64,000 bases of DNA from Cerasicoccus sp. TK19100 (lineage in GTDB: Bacteria > Verrucomicrobiota > Verrucomicrobiia > Opitutales > Cerasicoccaceae): positions 620,001 through 684,000 of the forward strand of contig NZ_JAPWDU010000002.1 in the NCBI RefSeq assembly GCF_027257155.1, given 5' to 3'. The notes under the pieces are model-generated. The model did not search any database. It was not told where the DNA came from and was given only the letters and a program-made list of their open reading frames with translations. Positions within the stretch are counted from its first letter, which is position 1. Each line of letters opens with the position of its first letter. This document shows, piece by piece, positions 10,501-19,900 of the stretch. The position numbers and the translations under genes are program-made.

Positions 10501-10813
10501 AGTCCGGTAGCTCATTCCACGTCCCCTCAAAATACTGATAGGAAATGGTAATTTCCGGACCATCGCTCGGCTCTAGAACGAGCAAACGGCCCTGCTTCTC
10601 GATCACGTATAGGCGGCCTTCGTCGTCAAACTCCAACGAGATCACGCCGTTGCCGCTGTAGATCGTTTCCGTAACGAAATTCGGGTCGGAGAATGCCGCA
10701 TGAAGCGACGAATGGCCGGTAAATCCCGTTACCGTGCCGAGGGCCGCGATAAGGCCAAGGATGTTGAAAGCGGAGCCAGCGCGTTGGCTGATTTTTTGGA
10801 GAGTCTTATTCAC
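7532..10813 (-). CDS. PQQ-type glucose/sorbosone dehydrogenase-like protein fused to PA14, PKD and cytochrome c modules
   Basis: Exported mosaic protein of 1093 aa. A hydrophobic N-terminus (about 15-40) leads into a GSDH-type beta-propeller (EFDDEGRLYVIEKQGRLLVL; ERGLLGMRLDPDF; LGDDGNRYVVDDMDLYNGKILRVDP; SRIWAHGFRNAFRF; LGPDGALYYTDS), the fold of soluble PQQ-dependent aldose dehydrogenases. A PA14 domain (about 90-215, TTSDDGSRLLVDG) interrupts the first propeller part. A PKD domain follows (about 545-630), then a beta-rich stretch, then a cytochrome c-like segment with heme motif CIGCH at 870-874 and a possible Met ligand in GDRMRP (Met934). The family oxidises sugars to lactones and passes electrons to an acceptor; the fused heme could be that acceptor (inference). 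The start is GTG at 10813 with a C-rich leader; no early in-frame ATG exists. A regulon operator lies 53 bp upstream. Confidence 0.83.
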   Translation of the reverse strand: MNKTLQKISQRAGSAFNILGLIAALGTVTGFTGHSSLHAAFSDPNFVTETIYSGNGVISLEFDDEGRLYVIEKQGRLLVLEPSDGPEITISYQYFEGTWNELPDFDSLTPIASGTATGFDLENRLQDDNFAFRFTATLDISIAGDYTFYTTSDDGSRLLVDGVEVVDNDGLHGNNEEQGTINLSAGQHSVVVEFFENGGGENLEVEWESASMVRQQLGGGGGDFTPPVVVADISSVVNTNGERGLLGMRLDPDFANNRYIYLFYSTSNDQRLSRITVDETFTQMVSGSEVILLSELPNETNVHNAGDLQFHPSDPYALYVMLGDDGNRYVVDDMDLYNGKILRVDPATGLGLADNPFYDGNPNSVRSRIWAHGFRNAFRFVFDPAAPIDDVMYLSENGDGTDRLVRIEKGADGGWPDEFTTSSADGKRTVMRTHSPSATGLIIVRDGPFAPEGPTIYQARYGQEIRRWTLTGAELDTLTPIAADNGGAFLTNPPASMVAFELGPDGALYYTDSNQGDSLGNGYEIGRIRFQGGEPPTASFTASANSGAAPLTVSFTDQSTAPDSTVASWAWDFDDGSTSTQPSPQHTFANAGVYSVSLTVSNALTLTDTAEQEISVFESPSITISGDIFDASSGSGNTMSDDIELTFFQADAVTPAAITGGSGTDSNALTIPAGASINLAINAALTGPAMVIVADDGLPQGLAAITRGFAVDLDNGADVDLDLYFSDTALAGRVLDTRGDPAAVDIGLSTGANRVPYPVPGARDFLPATPFAPTGVNHRLNADDLGYFYFPIASGDGDAEFTLDTTGDRGASVYGRILVTETVNDADLAERVITLGLFDGGTDTDDLSGIAETPNVSFINDVQPILTANCIGCHNDIATNSGGLDLQPSASFTELVNKLSVEAPGIKLVEPGSPERSYLMEKINSDHPQVGDRMRPNDPMDLNDQAIIRDWIQQLSAYQLWRDETFGAESGTTAADPDSDYDRDGLANLLEYTLQSNATSEGVIAIVRIEPGQGGINLRIAEPLNNVAIAWEASEDLSPESWTVVASRPAFGSWTLTTGYELLSDPQSGNLLLIPPDGALGDGLFFRFVAETH

Positions 10814-10865
10814 GGGAGGTTGGGTTGAGCGGTATGCGGGGTAATGGCCTACTCGTTTATCTATT

Positions 10866-10881
10866 TTGCAATTAAATGCAA
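10866..10881. promoter_or_regulatory. Putative LacI-family operator upstream of the sugar dehydrogenase
   Basis: TTGCAATTAAATGCAA, one base different from the GH81 copy, 53 bp upstream of the GTG start of the dehydrogenase. It is followed by CTAAAA, a flank shared with the copies at 12754 and 21812. Confidence 0.68.
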
Positions 10882-11054
10882 CTAAAAGTTTTGAACGCCC
10901 AGGATTGAGACATTAAGAATTCGCTAAATCCCGCTAACAAGGGCGTGATTCAGACAAAAGAATTTTCCCTCATTTTAGGCTGACTGACAAACAATCTGCA
11001 GAAATCAACGCGTTCCGATCTACCCAAAGACCATACAAAACCACGGACTTTGAG

Positions 11055-12539
11055 CTACGCCGCCCACTTCCATTTGGGATCGCGAATGATCTTAAGGCAC
11101 TCCTCCACCGTGTAACCCCGTTTGGCAGCCTGCTGGACTTCAGCCAAATACTTTTGCCACAGCTTGGCTTCCTTTTCATTGGGCTGATATGCATTATCGC
11201 AGGCCACGCCCTGCCCCATGAGCAGCGCATAAAATCCTTCCAGACCGTAGGAATTCGTCGGGTGCAGCAAGTAACTCCGGCAAGCCTGGCTTGGTCCATT
11301 GTCCCGAAAGAAATCGACCAGTTGCTTGGCCCCACCGAGTTCGACATGGTCACGGCAATGCTGCCAAAAGGGCGTGTTCTTCGCAGTGTTAAACGCATAA
11401 TGAACCGCCAGAAAATCACGTACATCATCCCATGCATCCGCATTGGCGCGGTTATGAATGTCGATAAAGCTCGGTGTCGGCCGCCGTTGGGTTTCCTTCA
11501 GAACCACCGCCAAGCTGCGCGCCTGATAGCAAAGCACATGAATAGCAGTCGCCTCCAGCGGCTCCACGAACCCTGAAGCATTGCCCACGGCAACCACATT
11601 ACCAGCCCAGGAACGCTCATGCCTACCCGAACGAAACGGCACGAGGCGCGGCTCTCTGGTTACCTTGGGATTCTTCGCGAGAAACTCAGCCTTTGCATCG
11701 TCGTCCGAGATAAATTTCGAGCAGAATACATAGCCGCGATTGATGAAATGCTCGTGCTCAATGCGCCAGCACCATCCTGCATCCATCGCCTCGGCGGTGG
11801 TATATGGAGCAATGGGTTCGCCATCACGCTCCCAACCACTGATCAATGCACGATCGCAAAACAATGTCTTCGAATAGTCCGCCCAAGGCTCACGCAACAC
11901 CTTGGAGATTAATTCCGCGCGAAAGCCTGATGCATCGATAAACAAGTCCGCCTCCAGGCGGGTGCCGTCCTCTAGCAGCAGCGTTCTTACTTGTCCGTCC
12001 GATTGCTCAATTGAAGCCAGGTCACCAGTTAGCAGCTCGATTCCCAGGGATCGCGCCACCCCCTCAAGCCATTGGACCAACTTGGCATTTTCGATATGAA
12101 ATGCATGCGGCATCGACATATCCGGTGCACCATTGTGCTGTCTGAGGAATGCCTTGTTTGCATGCATGCAAGCAGAGATACGCCCCGTGGGCTCGGCCAT
12201 GTTTTTTATGTAAAAACCGGCGCTGCGCTCGAGTTCATTGAACTTTAAATCGATCTCATTTCCAAAGGTGTAATAGAAGTTCGAGCCCTCCCCCCATAGA
12301 AACCGGATACCGAGTTTCCACGTCGGGCTAACTTCTTTGTAGAACTTCCGCGGACTGAATTCCAGGAATTTAAAAAAGTGGTTGGAGAACTCAACCGTCG
12401 TCCCCTCACCCACACCAATGATCCCAATTTTTTGGCTGTGCACCAGTTGGATATCCAGCATTGGAAGCTTTCGCTTCAAAGTTACCGCGGTGAGCAGTCC
12501 AGCGGTTCCGCCGCCGAGAACAATGACCTTCTCAATCAT
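11055..12539 (-). CDS. Tryptophan halogenase-family flavoprotein
   Basis: A 494-aa flavin-dependent halogenase homologue. The N-terminal FAD-binding fold shows GGGTAG at 9-14, followed by GVGEGT (42-47) typical of tryptophan 7-halogenase relatives. Lys75 in PTWKLGIRF is placed like the active-site lysine of PrnA and RebH. The family WxWxIP motif appears as WCWRIE (256-261), losing the proline. Relatives of this type occur in glycan-utilisation loci of Xanthomonas and Caulobacter, where their substrate is unknown; halogenation of free tryptophan here is not supported by any neighbour. The gene is divergent from the PEP-CTERM gene across 263 bp, and the operator in that gap lies about 215 bp upstream of its ATG. 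No flavin reductase gene is nearby. The leader is C-rich (ATCCCCACATCTACCC), without a Shine-Dalgarno sequence. Confidence 0.85.
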   Translation of the reverse strand: MIEKVIVLGGGTAGLLTAVTLKRKLPMLDIQLVHSQKIGIIGVGEGTTVEFSNHFFKFLEFSPRKFYKEVSPTWKLGIRFLWGEGSNFYYTFGNEIDLKFNELERSAGFYIKNMAEPTGRISACMHANKAFLRQHNGAPDMSMPHAFHIENAKLVQWLEGVARSLGIELLTGDLASIEQSDGQVRTLLLEDGTRLEADLFIDASGFRAELISKVLREPWADYSKTLFCDRALISGWERDGEPIAPYTTAEAMDAGWCWRIEHEHFINRGYVFCSKFISDDDAKAEFLAKNPKVTREPRLVPFRSGRHERSWAGNVVAVGNASGFVEPLEATAIHVLCYQARSLAVVLKETQRRPTPSFIDIHNRANADAWDDVRDFLAVHYAFNTAKNTPFWQHCRDHVELGGAKQLVDFFRDNGPSQACRSYLLHPTNSYGLEGFYALLMGQGVACDNAYQPNEKEAKLWQKYLAEVQQAAKRGYTVEECLKIIRDPKWKWAA

Positions 12540-12753
12540 ACAGGGTAGATGTGGGGATTATAGAAACGTGCTAAAGAATCAGCGGAAATTTTCCTTAGAA
12601 GTTCAAGCGATTAAGTCGATAATTAGCATCATAAAGCGAACTAGCTCAAAGATCTCACCCCAATACACCCCGAGTATTACCCGCATTAATTCCACCCCGA
12701 AGAGATTTCTTTTCACAATATTTTTCCGAAAATGGATTGACTAAATCACATCC

Positions 12754-12769
12754 ATGCAATTTCATGCAA
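12754..12769. promoter_or_regulatory. Putative LacI-family operator upstream of the PEP-CTERM gene
   Basis: ATGCAATTTCATGCAA, followed by CTAAAC, 34 bp before the ATG of the PEP-CTERM gene and within the gap shared with the divergent halogenase gene. Confidence 0.62.
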
Positions 12770-12802
12770 CTAAACTCTTACCTCTCCCAATACACATAAG
12801 CA

Positions 12803-13723
12803 ATGAATACTCCTAGAAACATCCCCTTACTAACCGCTGCAGCAATTCTTTCGGGCAGCATCACCGCACAAGCCACCGACATCACTTGGGACGGCGGAGG
12901 CGGTGACGGTTTATACCTGACTCCTGCCAACTGGAGCACTGACACCGTTCCAAACCTGACTGGACCAGATAATGCGTTCCTGAACGCATCCGCTCAATAC
13001 GATCCAGGCGGCGATCTACTCATACAAGGAGGTAGTACTCTGACGATTCAAGACGGAGGCAACTGGGAGCAAATTAATGGTATTGCCTGGATCAAAACCC
13101 AGGGTGGCAATCTTATCATTGAAGAAGGGGGTGTCTTCAACACAGGCACTTCGCAAAACATGGAAAGAGACGCCACTACCTCAATTACCGTGAATGGCAC
13201 ACTAATTTATGGCGCAGCAGCTGGCAACTTTATATACAATCCGGCTACTTTTGGGTCCTTCTCTCTCGCCAGCAATGCCAACTTTTCAGTTGGCGCAGAA
13301 TTTCAGCCGGCTGTAGATTTTACATTCAATAGCGGTGTAACCTATACGGGCGGAAGCGTGATGGCAGCGCAAGCTTCGGATGTGGTCGTAACAATCAACG
13401 GATCAGATTTAACATTAGTAGATAACGGGCCATCAGTTGCTGGTTTGTATGGCTTCAATGGCACAACAAGCTACCTTGACTTCACCACAGCTGGCGGCAC
13501 CATCACCCTGTCCAACGTCGATAGCGCCACGGAAGTAGAAACTGCGATCAACACCGGCCTGTATCGCTACCAAGGTGCAATCGATCCAACCAACATCACC
13601 TTTACCGACCTCGGTGGTGGTGACTACATCATCAGCGCGACGACCGTTCCAGAGCCATCTACCTATGCGCTTCTGCTCGGTACGATGACCCTCAGTCTGC
13701 TGATCATTCGTCGCCGCAAGTAA
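12803..13723 (+). CDS. PEP-CTERM sorted surface protein, autotransporter-repeat-like
   Basis: A 306-aa exported protein with signal peptide (about 1-25, ending TAQA) and a beta-rich body with repeated short units such as GGSTLTIQDGG and GGNLIIEEGGVFNTG, typical of beta-helical surface proteins. The C-terminus is a complete PEP-CTERM signal: VPEPSTYALLLG, a hydrophobic stretch, then IIRRRK. Such proteins are processed by exosortase and placed in the envelope or exopolymer layer. No enzymatic motif is seen. It is preceded by a regulon operator 34 bp upstream and followed by a strong terminator, so it is probably transcribed alone. A structural or glucan-binding role at the surface is only an inference from context. 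Confidence 0.87.
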   Translation: MNTPRNIPLLTAAAILSGSITAQATDITWDGGGGDGLYLTPANWSTDTVPNLTGPDNAFLNASAQYDPGGDLLIQGGSTLTIQDGGNWEQINGIAWIKTQGGNLIIEEGGVFNTGTSQNMERDATTSITVNGTLIYGAAAGNFIYNPATFGSFSLASNANFSVGAEFQPAVDFTFNSGVTYTGGSVMAAQASDVVVTINGSDLTLVDNGPSVAGLYGFNGTTSYLDFTTAGGTITLSNVDSATEVETAINTGLYRYQGAIDPTNITFTDLGGGDYIISATTVPEPSTYALLLGTMTLSLLIIRRRK

Positions 13724-13743
13724 AGTTTCCAAATAACTTTTTC

Positions 13744-13778
13744 AAAACCGTTGAGTTAAGGCCCAACGGTTTTTTTTG
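13744..13778 (+). terminator. Rho-independent terminator after the PEP-CTERM gene
   Basis: Stem AACCGTTG/CAACGGTT with a 10-nt loop and a run of eight T, starting about 20 bp after the stop codon. Confidence 0.9.
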
Positions 13779-14005
13779 TGCTTGGATACAGTAGTGGTAT
13801 TCGCGCGAAAAAGGTGTGCGACTTGAATAGCTTTCAATAAATCCTCACGGGGATAAGCTTGTAAAGCTTTGCGGCGCAAAGTTTCAACAGACAGAGCCCT
13901 ATTCATCATGTCGCTTAGCCCAAGAGCGCACCTTTCATTGCCTCAAGCAGAAAGCGTTGAAACATTATAACGTTCTCAGTGGTTCCAGCCTTCAAGAAGA
14001 TGGAC
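13779..14005. other. Intergenic stretch between two convergent terminators
   Basis: I see no gene or convincing signal here. A plus-strand frame that opens at 13957 is only the antisense shadow of the GH30 gene. Confidence 0.6.
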
Positions 14006-14037
14006 ACAAAAAAGCAGCGCCACGAACTGACGCTGCT
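14006..14037 (-). terminator. Rho-independent terminator of the glucan operon
   Basis: On the minus strand AGCAGCG, an 11-nt loop, CGCTGCT and a TTTTTT tract, about 25 bp past the GH30 stop. It marks the end of the four-gene operon that begins at 21757. Confidence 0.85.
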
Positions 14038-14061
14038 CTGCTTAAAATGTTTCCAATTGGG

Positions 14062-15555
14062 TTACTTGATCACCACCGTCTGGAGTGCTTGACCAGGGAT
14101 GAAAATCGACTTCTTCGCGCCGCTCATTTGCAGCTCATAGTTGATGTCTTCCTCGGTCGTATTGAAAACCGCAATTGCGATCGAGTTATCCGGATTCTTG
14201 AAGGCCGTGGCCATCAGCTTGTCGTCATGTCCGGTCAAATCCACACGTTGGGCTCCTGGGCGCATAAACCGGCTGAAGTGGGCAACGGCATAGAATAGCG
14301 GCGTGCGGTAGAACTCGTCTTTACCACTGTCGACCAGGATCGGAGCCAGGCAGAAATTACGCGCGTGGTTTGGTCCACCACGGGTGTTCAAGAACATGTT
14401 CCAGTCGACCCAACCAACCAAGTGATGATTAAAGCCGCCGATCATGTCGCGCGCATAGCGATAAAATGGGCGATACTTCGGGTGATTTACCTTGTCATCT
14501 TCAGCGGCCCAGTCGTAGCCCCAGTCAGTAGCCTCAGCGCGCCAATACCAGTCATCTTCCAACCAGGAACCAATTTCTTCGTGGTCGCCCACTGCGTCGA
14601 TACAGCCTTCACTGTGCAGAATTTGCTTGTTGGGAAATTCCTCATGCACCTTGTCCAAAGACCAGGCACTGTAATCGACGGTGCTCTGATACCAGTGCAC
14701 AGCCATGCCTGTCGTATAGCGCGATGCCTTGGAATCACCCAGTATTGCCTCGGCCCATTCTACAAGATGATCACCGCGATTCTGATCATAAGCCCAGATC
14801 TTCACATCTGGCGCATGCTTGGCAAGCGTCGGCCCCAGGTACTCGCCGATATAGTTCGCCATCTCATGCGCTGAGAAATGAACGCTCTCCCATTGGCTAC
14901 CATTACCCAGTGGTTCGTTGGCAGGTGTCACGCCCCAGATCGGGATTCCTTCTTTATCGTAAGCGTCGATATACTTGACCATGTAATCGGCAAAGGTCTG
15001 GTAATGCTCCCGCTTCAAGTGGCCACCGTTGTAAGCGTTATTGGTCTTCATCCAGGGTGGAGGTGTCCATGGCGAAGCGATAATGTTAAAATCAGCACCC
15101 GCGATGCCCTGCGCTTCCTTGATCATTGGCAGCAGATACTTGCGATCAGGCTCGATGGTAAAATGTTCCAGGTCCTTGTCACCCGGCACTGGCGCATAGG
15201 TGTAATTCGTCACTGAAAAATCGCAACTGGCGATGTGCGTACGAGTCAGCGAATAGCGGGCACCTGAAGGTGAGAAATAACTGCGTAGTGCGAGCTCTCG
15301 TTTCGTCTTGGACAACTCGCTGAGCACATGCGCCGCCGACTCGGTGAACGAGCCACCGATGCCGACTAGAGTCTGGTAAGTCTTGCTAGGATCGAGCTTC
15401 AGTGAATAGCTCGCCGCACCACTCGCATTGGCCTCGACTTTGTCCAGGCGATCTCCCTGCCGCGTTGTTTGATAAATTTCCATCTCAGCGCTGGCGCTCA
15501 ATGGAATCAGTAAGGTCGACGCCGACAGCGCCGCGATAGAGGTTAACTTTTTCAT
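14062..15555 (-). CDS. GH30 family glycoside hydrolase
   Basis: Exported retaining beta-glycosidase of 497 aa with signal peptide (about 1-23, ending SASA). The (beta/alpha)8 barrel has the GH30 signatures GIGGSFTES (65-73), SPWTPPPWMK (161-170), TPANEP with acid/base Glu214, and HSEGC with nucleophile Glu316, followed by the usual small C-terminal beta domain. Characterised GH30 members with this layout include glucosylceramidase-type beta-glucosidases and endo-beta-1,6-glucanases. In a beta-1,3-glucan locus, trimming of beta-1,6 branches of laminarin is the likeliest task, but this is inferred from context. It is last in an operon with the GH2-like enzyme, the phosphorylase-like protein and the symporter, 6 bp after the symporter stop. 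The leader holds CCAACCC and CTCCTTAG rather than a good Shine-Dalgarno sequence. Confidence 0.9.
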   Translation of the reverse strand: MKKLTSIAALSASTLLIPLSASAEMEIYQTTRQGDRLDKVEANASGAASYSLKLDPSKTYQTLVGIGGSFTESAAHVLSELSKTKRELALRSYFSPSGARYSLTRTHIASCDFSVTNYTYAPVPGDKDLEHFTIEPDRKYLLPMIKEAQGIAGADFNIIASPWTPPPWMKTNNAYNGGHLKREHYQTFADYMVKYIDAYDKEGIPIWGVTPANEPLGNGSQWESVHFSAHEMANYIGEYLGPTLAKHAPDVKIWAYDQNRGDHLVEWAEAILGDSKASRYTTGMAVHWYQSTVDYSAWSLDKVHEEFPNKQILHSEGCIDAVGDHEEIGSWLEDDWYWRAEATDWGYDWAAEDDKVNHPKYRPFYRYARDMIGGFNHHLVGWVDWNMFLNTRGGPNHARNFCLAPILVDSGKDEFYRTPLFYAVAHFSRFMRPGAQRVDLTGHDDKLMATAFKNPDNSIAIAVFNTTEEDINYELQMSGAKKSIFIPGQALQTVVIK

Positions 15556-15561
15556 TTTAAT

Positions 15562-16950
15562 CTAAGGAGTTACTGGGTTGGAAATTTCGCGGCGGACTTT
15601 AAGCTCGGCCTCAATGTCCGCGACTTCTTTATCGGTTAGTGGATACCAGAAAAGTATAATGCCGTTCGCCACTGCCAGCAATCCTGGCAGCACGGAAAAA
15701 AGTAATCGGATGCCATGGATTGCCTCCGGCGATTGCGCTTGGTTTGCCACGTAGCCGAAGTAGCCGAGCATCCAGCCGGAAAGGCCGCCGCCAATCGTCA
15801 GCCCCATTTTCTGGGCAAACATTGCGGCTGAAAACACAAGGCCCGTCGAACGCCGGCCAAAGCGCCATTCACCATAATCGGCAACATCTGTATAGATTGC
15901 CCAAACGAGTGCTGGAGTCGGCCCGGCTAGTAAACTACCCAGCGCATTGACCGCTAGCATCAACCCGAAATCTTCGGCGGGAATAAAATAAAACGTCAAC
16001 AGAGTAAGGCCATTGAGTAGCGTCAAAGCCATCAGCGAATTGCGCTTACCGAACGTTTTGCTAAACCAGGAGGTAAAGAAAATACCGATGATAAATGCGA
16101 TCGATCCCGAGGTAAGCATCAGGGATGTTTTGTCTAAAAACCAGAAAACCGGCGCACCATCATCCCCAACGTAATATTTGAAAAAATGCGCCGTCACTGC
16201 ACCCCGTACGGCGACATTGGACAAAGTCAGAATCGCCGCGATTACCATGATGATCCATGGCCGGTTGCGAAACAAAAACGCAATGTCCTGCTTAATGCTG
16301 GCACCGTTTTCATCCTGCGGTTTAATACGCTCTTTAGTCCAAACGAACGTTAACAGAAACAGGACAATAGCAACCACGGACAGCAACCCCATGGTCAGTT
16401 TAAATCCAAGCGCTTCATCCCCTCCTCCTAGTTCACGTACCAGTGGACGCACGCCAAGGGAGATCAATAGCGTTCCGGAAAACGCACCAACGAAACGATA
16501 GCTAGCCAGCTTCGTCCGCTCTTCAGAGCTAGGCGTCATGACACCCATCAGCGCCGAATAGGGCACATTAATCGCGGTGTAGACCATCATCAGGCCGATG
16601 TATGTCGCATAGGCATAAACAAGCTTGCCCATCTCGCTGAAGTCCGGGTTCGCAAAGCAAAGATAGCCCATTAGTCCGAAGGGAATCGACATCCATAAGA
16701 GATACGGACGGTATTTGCCCCAACGCGTATTCGTGCGGTCAGCAACTGCCCCCATCAACGGGTCATTGATCGCATCCCAGAAGCGCGCGGCAACGAACAT
16801 CACCCCCACTGCAGCAGGCGAAAGTCCAAACACATCCGTGTAGTAATACAGCAGGAAAATGTTTACAAACTGAAAGAAAATGTTCGATGCGGTATCGCCC
16901 AGCCCGTAGCCGACCTTCTCCCGAATCGATAGCTTTTCGATGTCACTCAT
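15562..16950 (-). CDS. GPH-family sugar:cation symporter (MFS)
   Basis: Twelve-helix inner-membrane transporter of the glycoside-pentoside-hexuronide family. Features seen are EKVGYGLGDTASNIFFQFVNIF at the N-terminus, ARFWDAINDPLMGAVADRT in the second loop (the family D..NDP motif), GKYRPYLLW, and a central cytoplasmic loop (TKERIKPQDENG). It probably brings glucan oligosaccharides or glucose across the inner membrane for the cytoplasmic phosphorylase-like enzyme encoded just before it. I place the start at ATG 16950, 20 bp past the upstream stop; a TTG at 16974 in the same frame would overlap that stop and adds an atypical NLHINSP extension. Neither start has a Shine-Dalgarno sequence. Substrate is not deducible from sequence alone. 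Confidence 0.88.
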   Translation of the reverse strand: MSDIEKLSIREKVGYGLGDTASNIFFQFVNIFLLYYYTDVFGLSPAAVGVMFVAARFWDAINDPLMGAVADRTNTRWGKYRPYLLWMSIPFGLMGYLCFANPDFSEMGKLVYAYATYIGLMMVYTAINVPYSALMGVMTPSSEERTKLASYRFVGAFSGTLLISLGVRPLVRELGGGDEALGFKLTMGLLSVVAIVLFLLTFVWTKERIKPQDENGASIKQDIAFLFRNRPWIIMVIAAILTLSNVAVRGAVTAHFFKYYVGDDGAPVFWFLDKTSLMLTSGSIAFIIGIFFTSWFSKTFGKRNSLMALTLLNGLTLLTFYFIPAEDFGLMLAVNALGSLLAGPTPALVWAIYTDVADYGEWRFGRRSTGLVFSAAMFAQKMGLTIGGGLSGWMLGYFGYVANQAQSPEAIHGIRLLFSVLPGLLAVANGIILFWYPLTDKEVADIEAELKVRREISNPVTP

Positions 16951-16970
16951 GGGGGAGTTTATGTGAAGAT

Positions 16971-19900
16971 TCAAGCAGGCAAGCGCACGACCAGATGATC
17001 GATACTGCCGGTGCGATCAATGATATCTGACGCAATGCCGCGCGGCAATTGATATCCGTTAACGACGGTTACCGAGCCATCCACGTAGCACACCTCAATA
17101 CGCGCGGTTGCACGGTCGGACTGTGCGTAAATGATCGGCGTTTGCGCGAGTGTGAACATCATGCCGCCAGCCGGCACATTGAGCCCACGCGTGATGCCAT
17201 CAGCGCCCAATACGCGACAACCAGTTTCTTTAGCGAGAAACTCTGAGTCGCGCATCACGCGCGGCTGAAAGCTGATACCTTGCTCACGATATTCTACGCC
17301 AAGCTCTGCAAATCTTGCCAGAATGCCTTCCTTCACCATGCCAGTGAGACCCGGCTGCTGGGCACCGGCATGCGCAGGCGTGTGTGAATATGCATCGGCA
17401 GAAAAGGCACCGTATTCATGCGGCGTTTTCCGGAAACCCAAGCCATTCTGGATCTCAAAGTAATGGTCCTTCAACGCCTCAAAATTCGTATCGCCAGCTC
17501 TTCCAGCAGCCACCGCTTTCTCACCTACAGCGAGCATCAGCTTCGACACCATGTGCCAGTAAATACTACCAAGCCCTTCGTAGGCAAACATTGATCCACT
17601 GCGCCCCGTAAAGGCTTGGTGGTTAAAAGTTGCTTCATACAAGTCCTGAACCGAACGGCGATCTTTGGCCACCATATCGGCCAGTTCACTTTGCGATGCT
17701 AAGCGATCCAGCGCCTTATCCAGTTCAAAGCGATTCGCCAAGTTGGAGTGAAAGCGGTAACAGCCTTCCGAAGCCGAGTATTCAATGATCGAGCGGTCGT
17801 CCCGCTCAACCAGCTTCGCGAGCAAGGGCATTTCCTCGACGGCGTCGGCAGGCACGCAATTCATCTCCAGGAAAGATGGTAACTCTTTGTCCGCATACAG
17901 TATGTAGCTATTCCGATGGGCGCAGTAAAGGCGACTGTTACGCAACTGCCTTAGCACAACCAGCGTCTCATCAGTGGAGAGCAGGCCAGCGCTTAGCATC
18001 GCAACTTGCCCTTCGAGCATTTCACCCAAATGAGCGACACTTGCCGTCTCCAAGTCGGTATCAATTCGGAGTGTGTTGTAGGAGTGGAACAATCCATCAC
18101 TACGCTGACTAGCCTGGAGCGTTGTCGAAATATGTGCCAGAGCTGCATCGATCCAGGTAATCACTTGCTCCGTGCTAACGTTACTTTGCGATCCAAAGTC
18201 ATTGCAATAAACCTGCTTACGGTAATGCTCTCCGGAACGGCCCAACTGAAAGAGCATGCGATAGCGGCTCTTGTCATCGTCTATGACATCAGCCGAATTG
18301 CTTTGTAGCGTTTCAGTCTGCGCTGCCATTAGACCAAGCAGCGCATCACTACACGCGTAGCTGGCATCCCCCTGCCCTACCACGCGCTTTAGAAAACTCA
18401 AATAGCGATACAGATAAGCGGTTGTTACGACCGACAAGCCCCACCCGGCCAGTGCATTATTTGCATCGTTCCATTCCGGACGCTGGGTATTCATCCAAAT
18501 GCCACCGCCGGGGCAAAAATTGCTTATCTTTACGAGCGCAGGGATCAGTAGCTTCTCCAGAAATCCTGCATGGCGTATTGCGCCGTTTGCGTCGTGGAGT
18601 AACTTCCCGTCCGCTCCCGCGTGCGCGACGCGCTCGGTGATCATCCGATCCTTTTCGACATCAAACTCGATTGAGTGATTCGGATCGCGTGCCAAATCAG
18701 CAAACGGCTTAAGTGCATACGGAATGTCGGTAAACACGTAGCCACCTTCACTCAACATACTTACCAATGCACCGCCGTTAAACTGCTCAGCGAACTCCAA
18801 CAGCTTGAGCAAATAAACGATCTGATGATCGCCCCAATAGCCAATCGTGGCCCAAGGGTCCTCTGGGTCAGGCTTTTCCCAATCCACGCCATCCGCCGTG
18901 ATTCGATACGGATTGTAGCCATCGGCCGTCGAGGCATTGAGGAACTTACGCAAAAAAGCTTCGTTGTATTGTGGGAAACTGAAGGCAAGCGCCTCCCAGT
19001 TTTGAAATATATCCCGCCAATTCCCTTCATAGCCGACAACATCGTCGCCACGTTCATCCTTCATCCGTAGCGTAAAAACATTCCAAGGGCGGCTCGGGTC
19101 GCCATGACGACGACTAAAAATGAGCGGCAGATGCTCCTGGCAAAGACGTAGCAAATCATCACTCGCTTCAGCACGTGCACGTTTCACCAACTCAGGATAT
19201 GCAATGCTGTCTGGCAGCGCATCAAGCCACTCGACTTCCTCCTGGCTTAGCGTCTTCTTGAATGTGCGCATCGATTTGATCAGTTGATGCTTATTCAACT
19301 GATAATTGTCCGCAAAGACGCCACCACGCATGATGTTGAAGAGCACATTGGAACGATGGTGCGAACAGTAGGAAGCGTCGCTGGTAACTTGTTGACCATC
19401 GGCAGACGCGATCAGTTGTTCCAAACGCTGACTTCCACGATCGATATCATCGCGGACGGCTTTCCAGAGCTTCTGTGGTTGCTTTAGTTGTTGGACGATA
19501 TCGGCTACAGCGGATTGAGTCTGATCAATCTCAGCAACCTGAGACCACTTAAACTTCCCGCTGGCCGGCAAACGAACCTGGCCAACATTGAAGTATGCAC
19601 CACGCGTCGCACGCACTTGAGGCCCTTCTGAGTTAGCTTCGCCTTTGAGAATTTTCTCAGCGGATTTCCGATGCGCAACAACCTTACTATCCGGCCATCC
19701 ATACGACCAAACCGTAGTTGCCAGCAACGACTCCATCGGTGCCGCTTCATCCGTTAGGCCCGAGGCCATGCGGTGAATTAGCAAACCATTTTCAGCATGA
19801 ATCTCGGTCAGCTTGTAAGCATCGCACAGACAACTGTAAGCATTCTGCGTGCGCACATCGAGGCCGGCTGGAAGAAAGTTTTCAATCCCATCCATGACCA

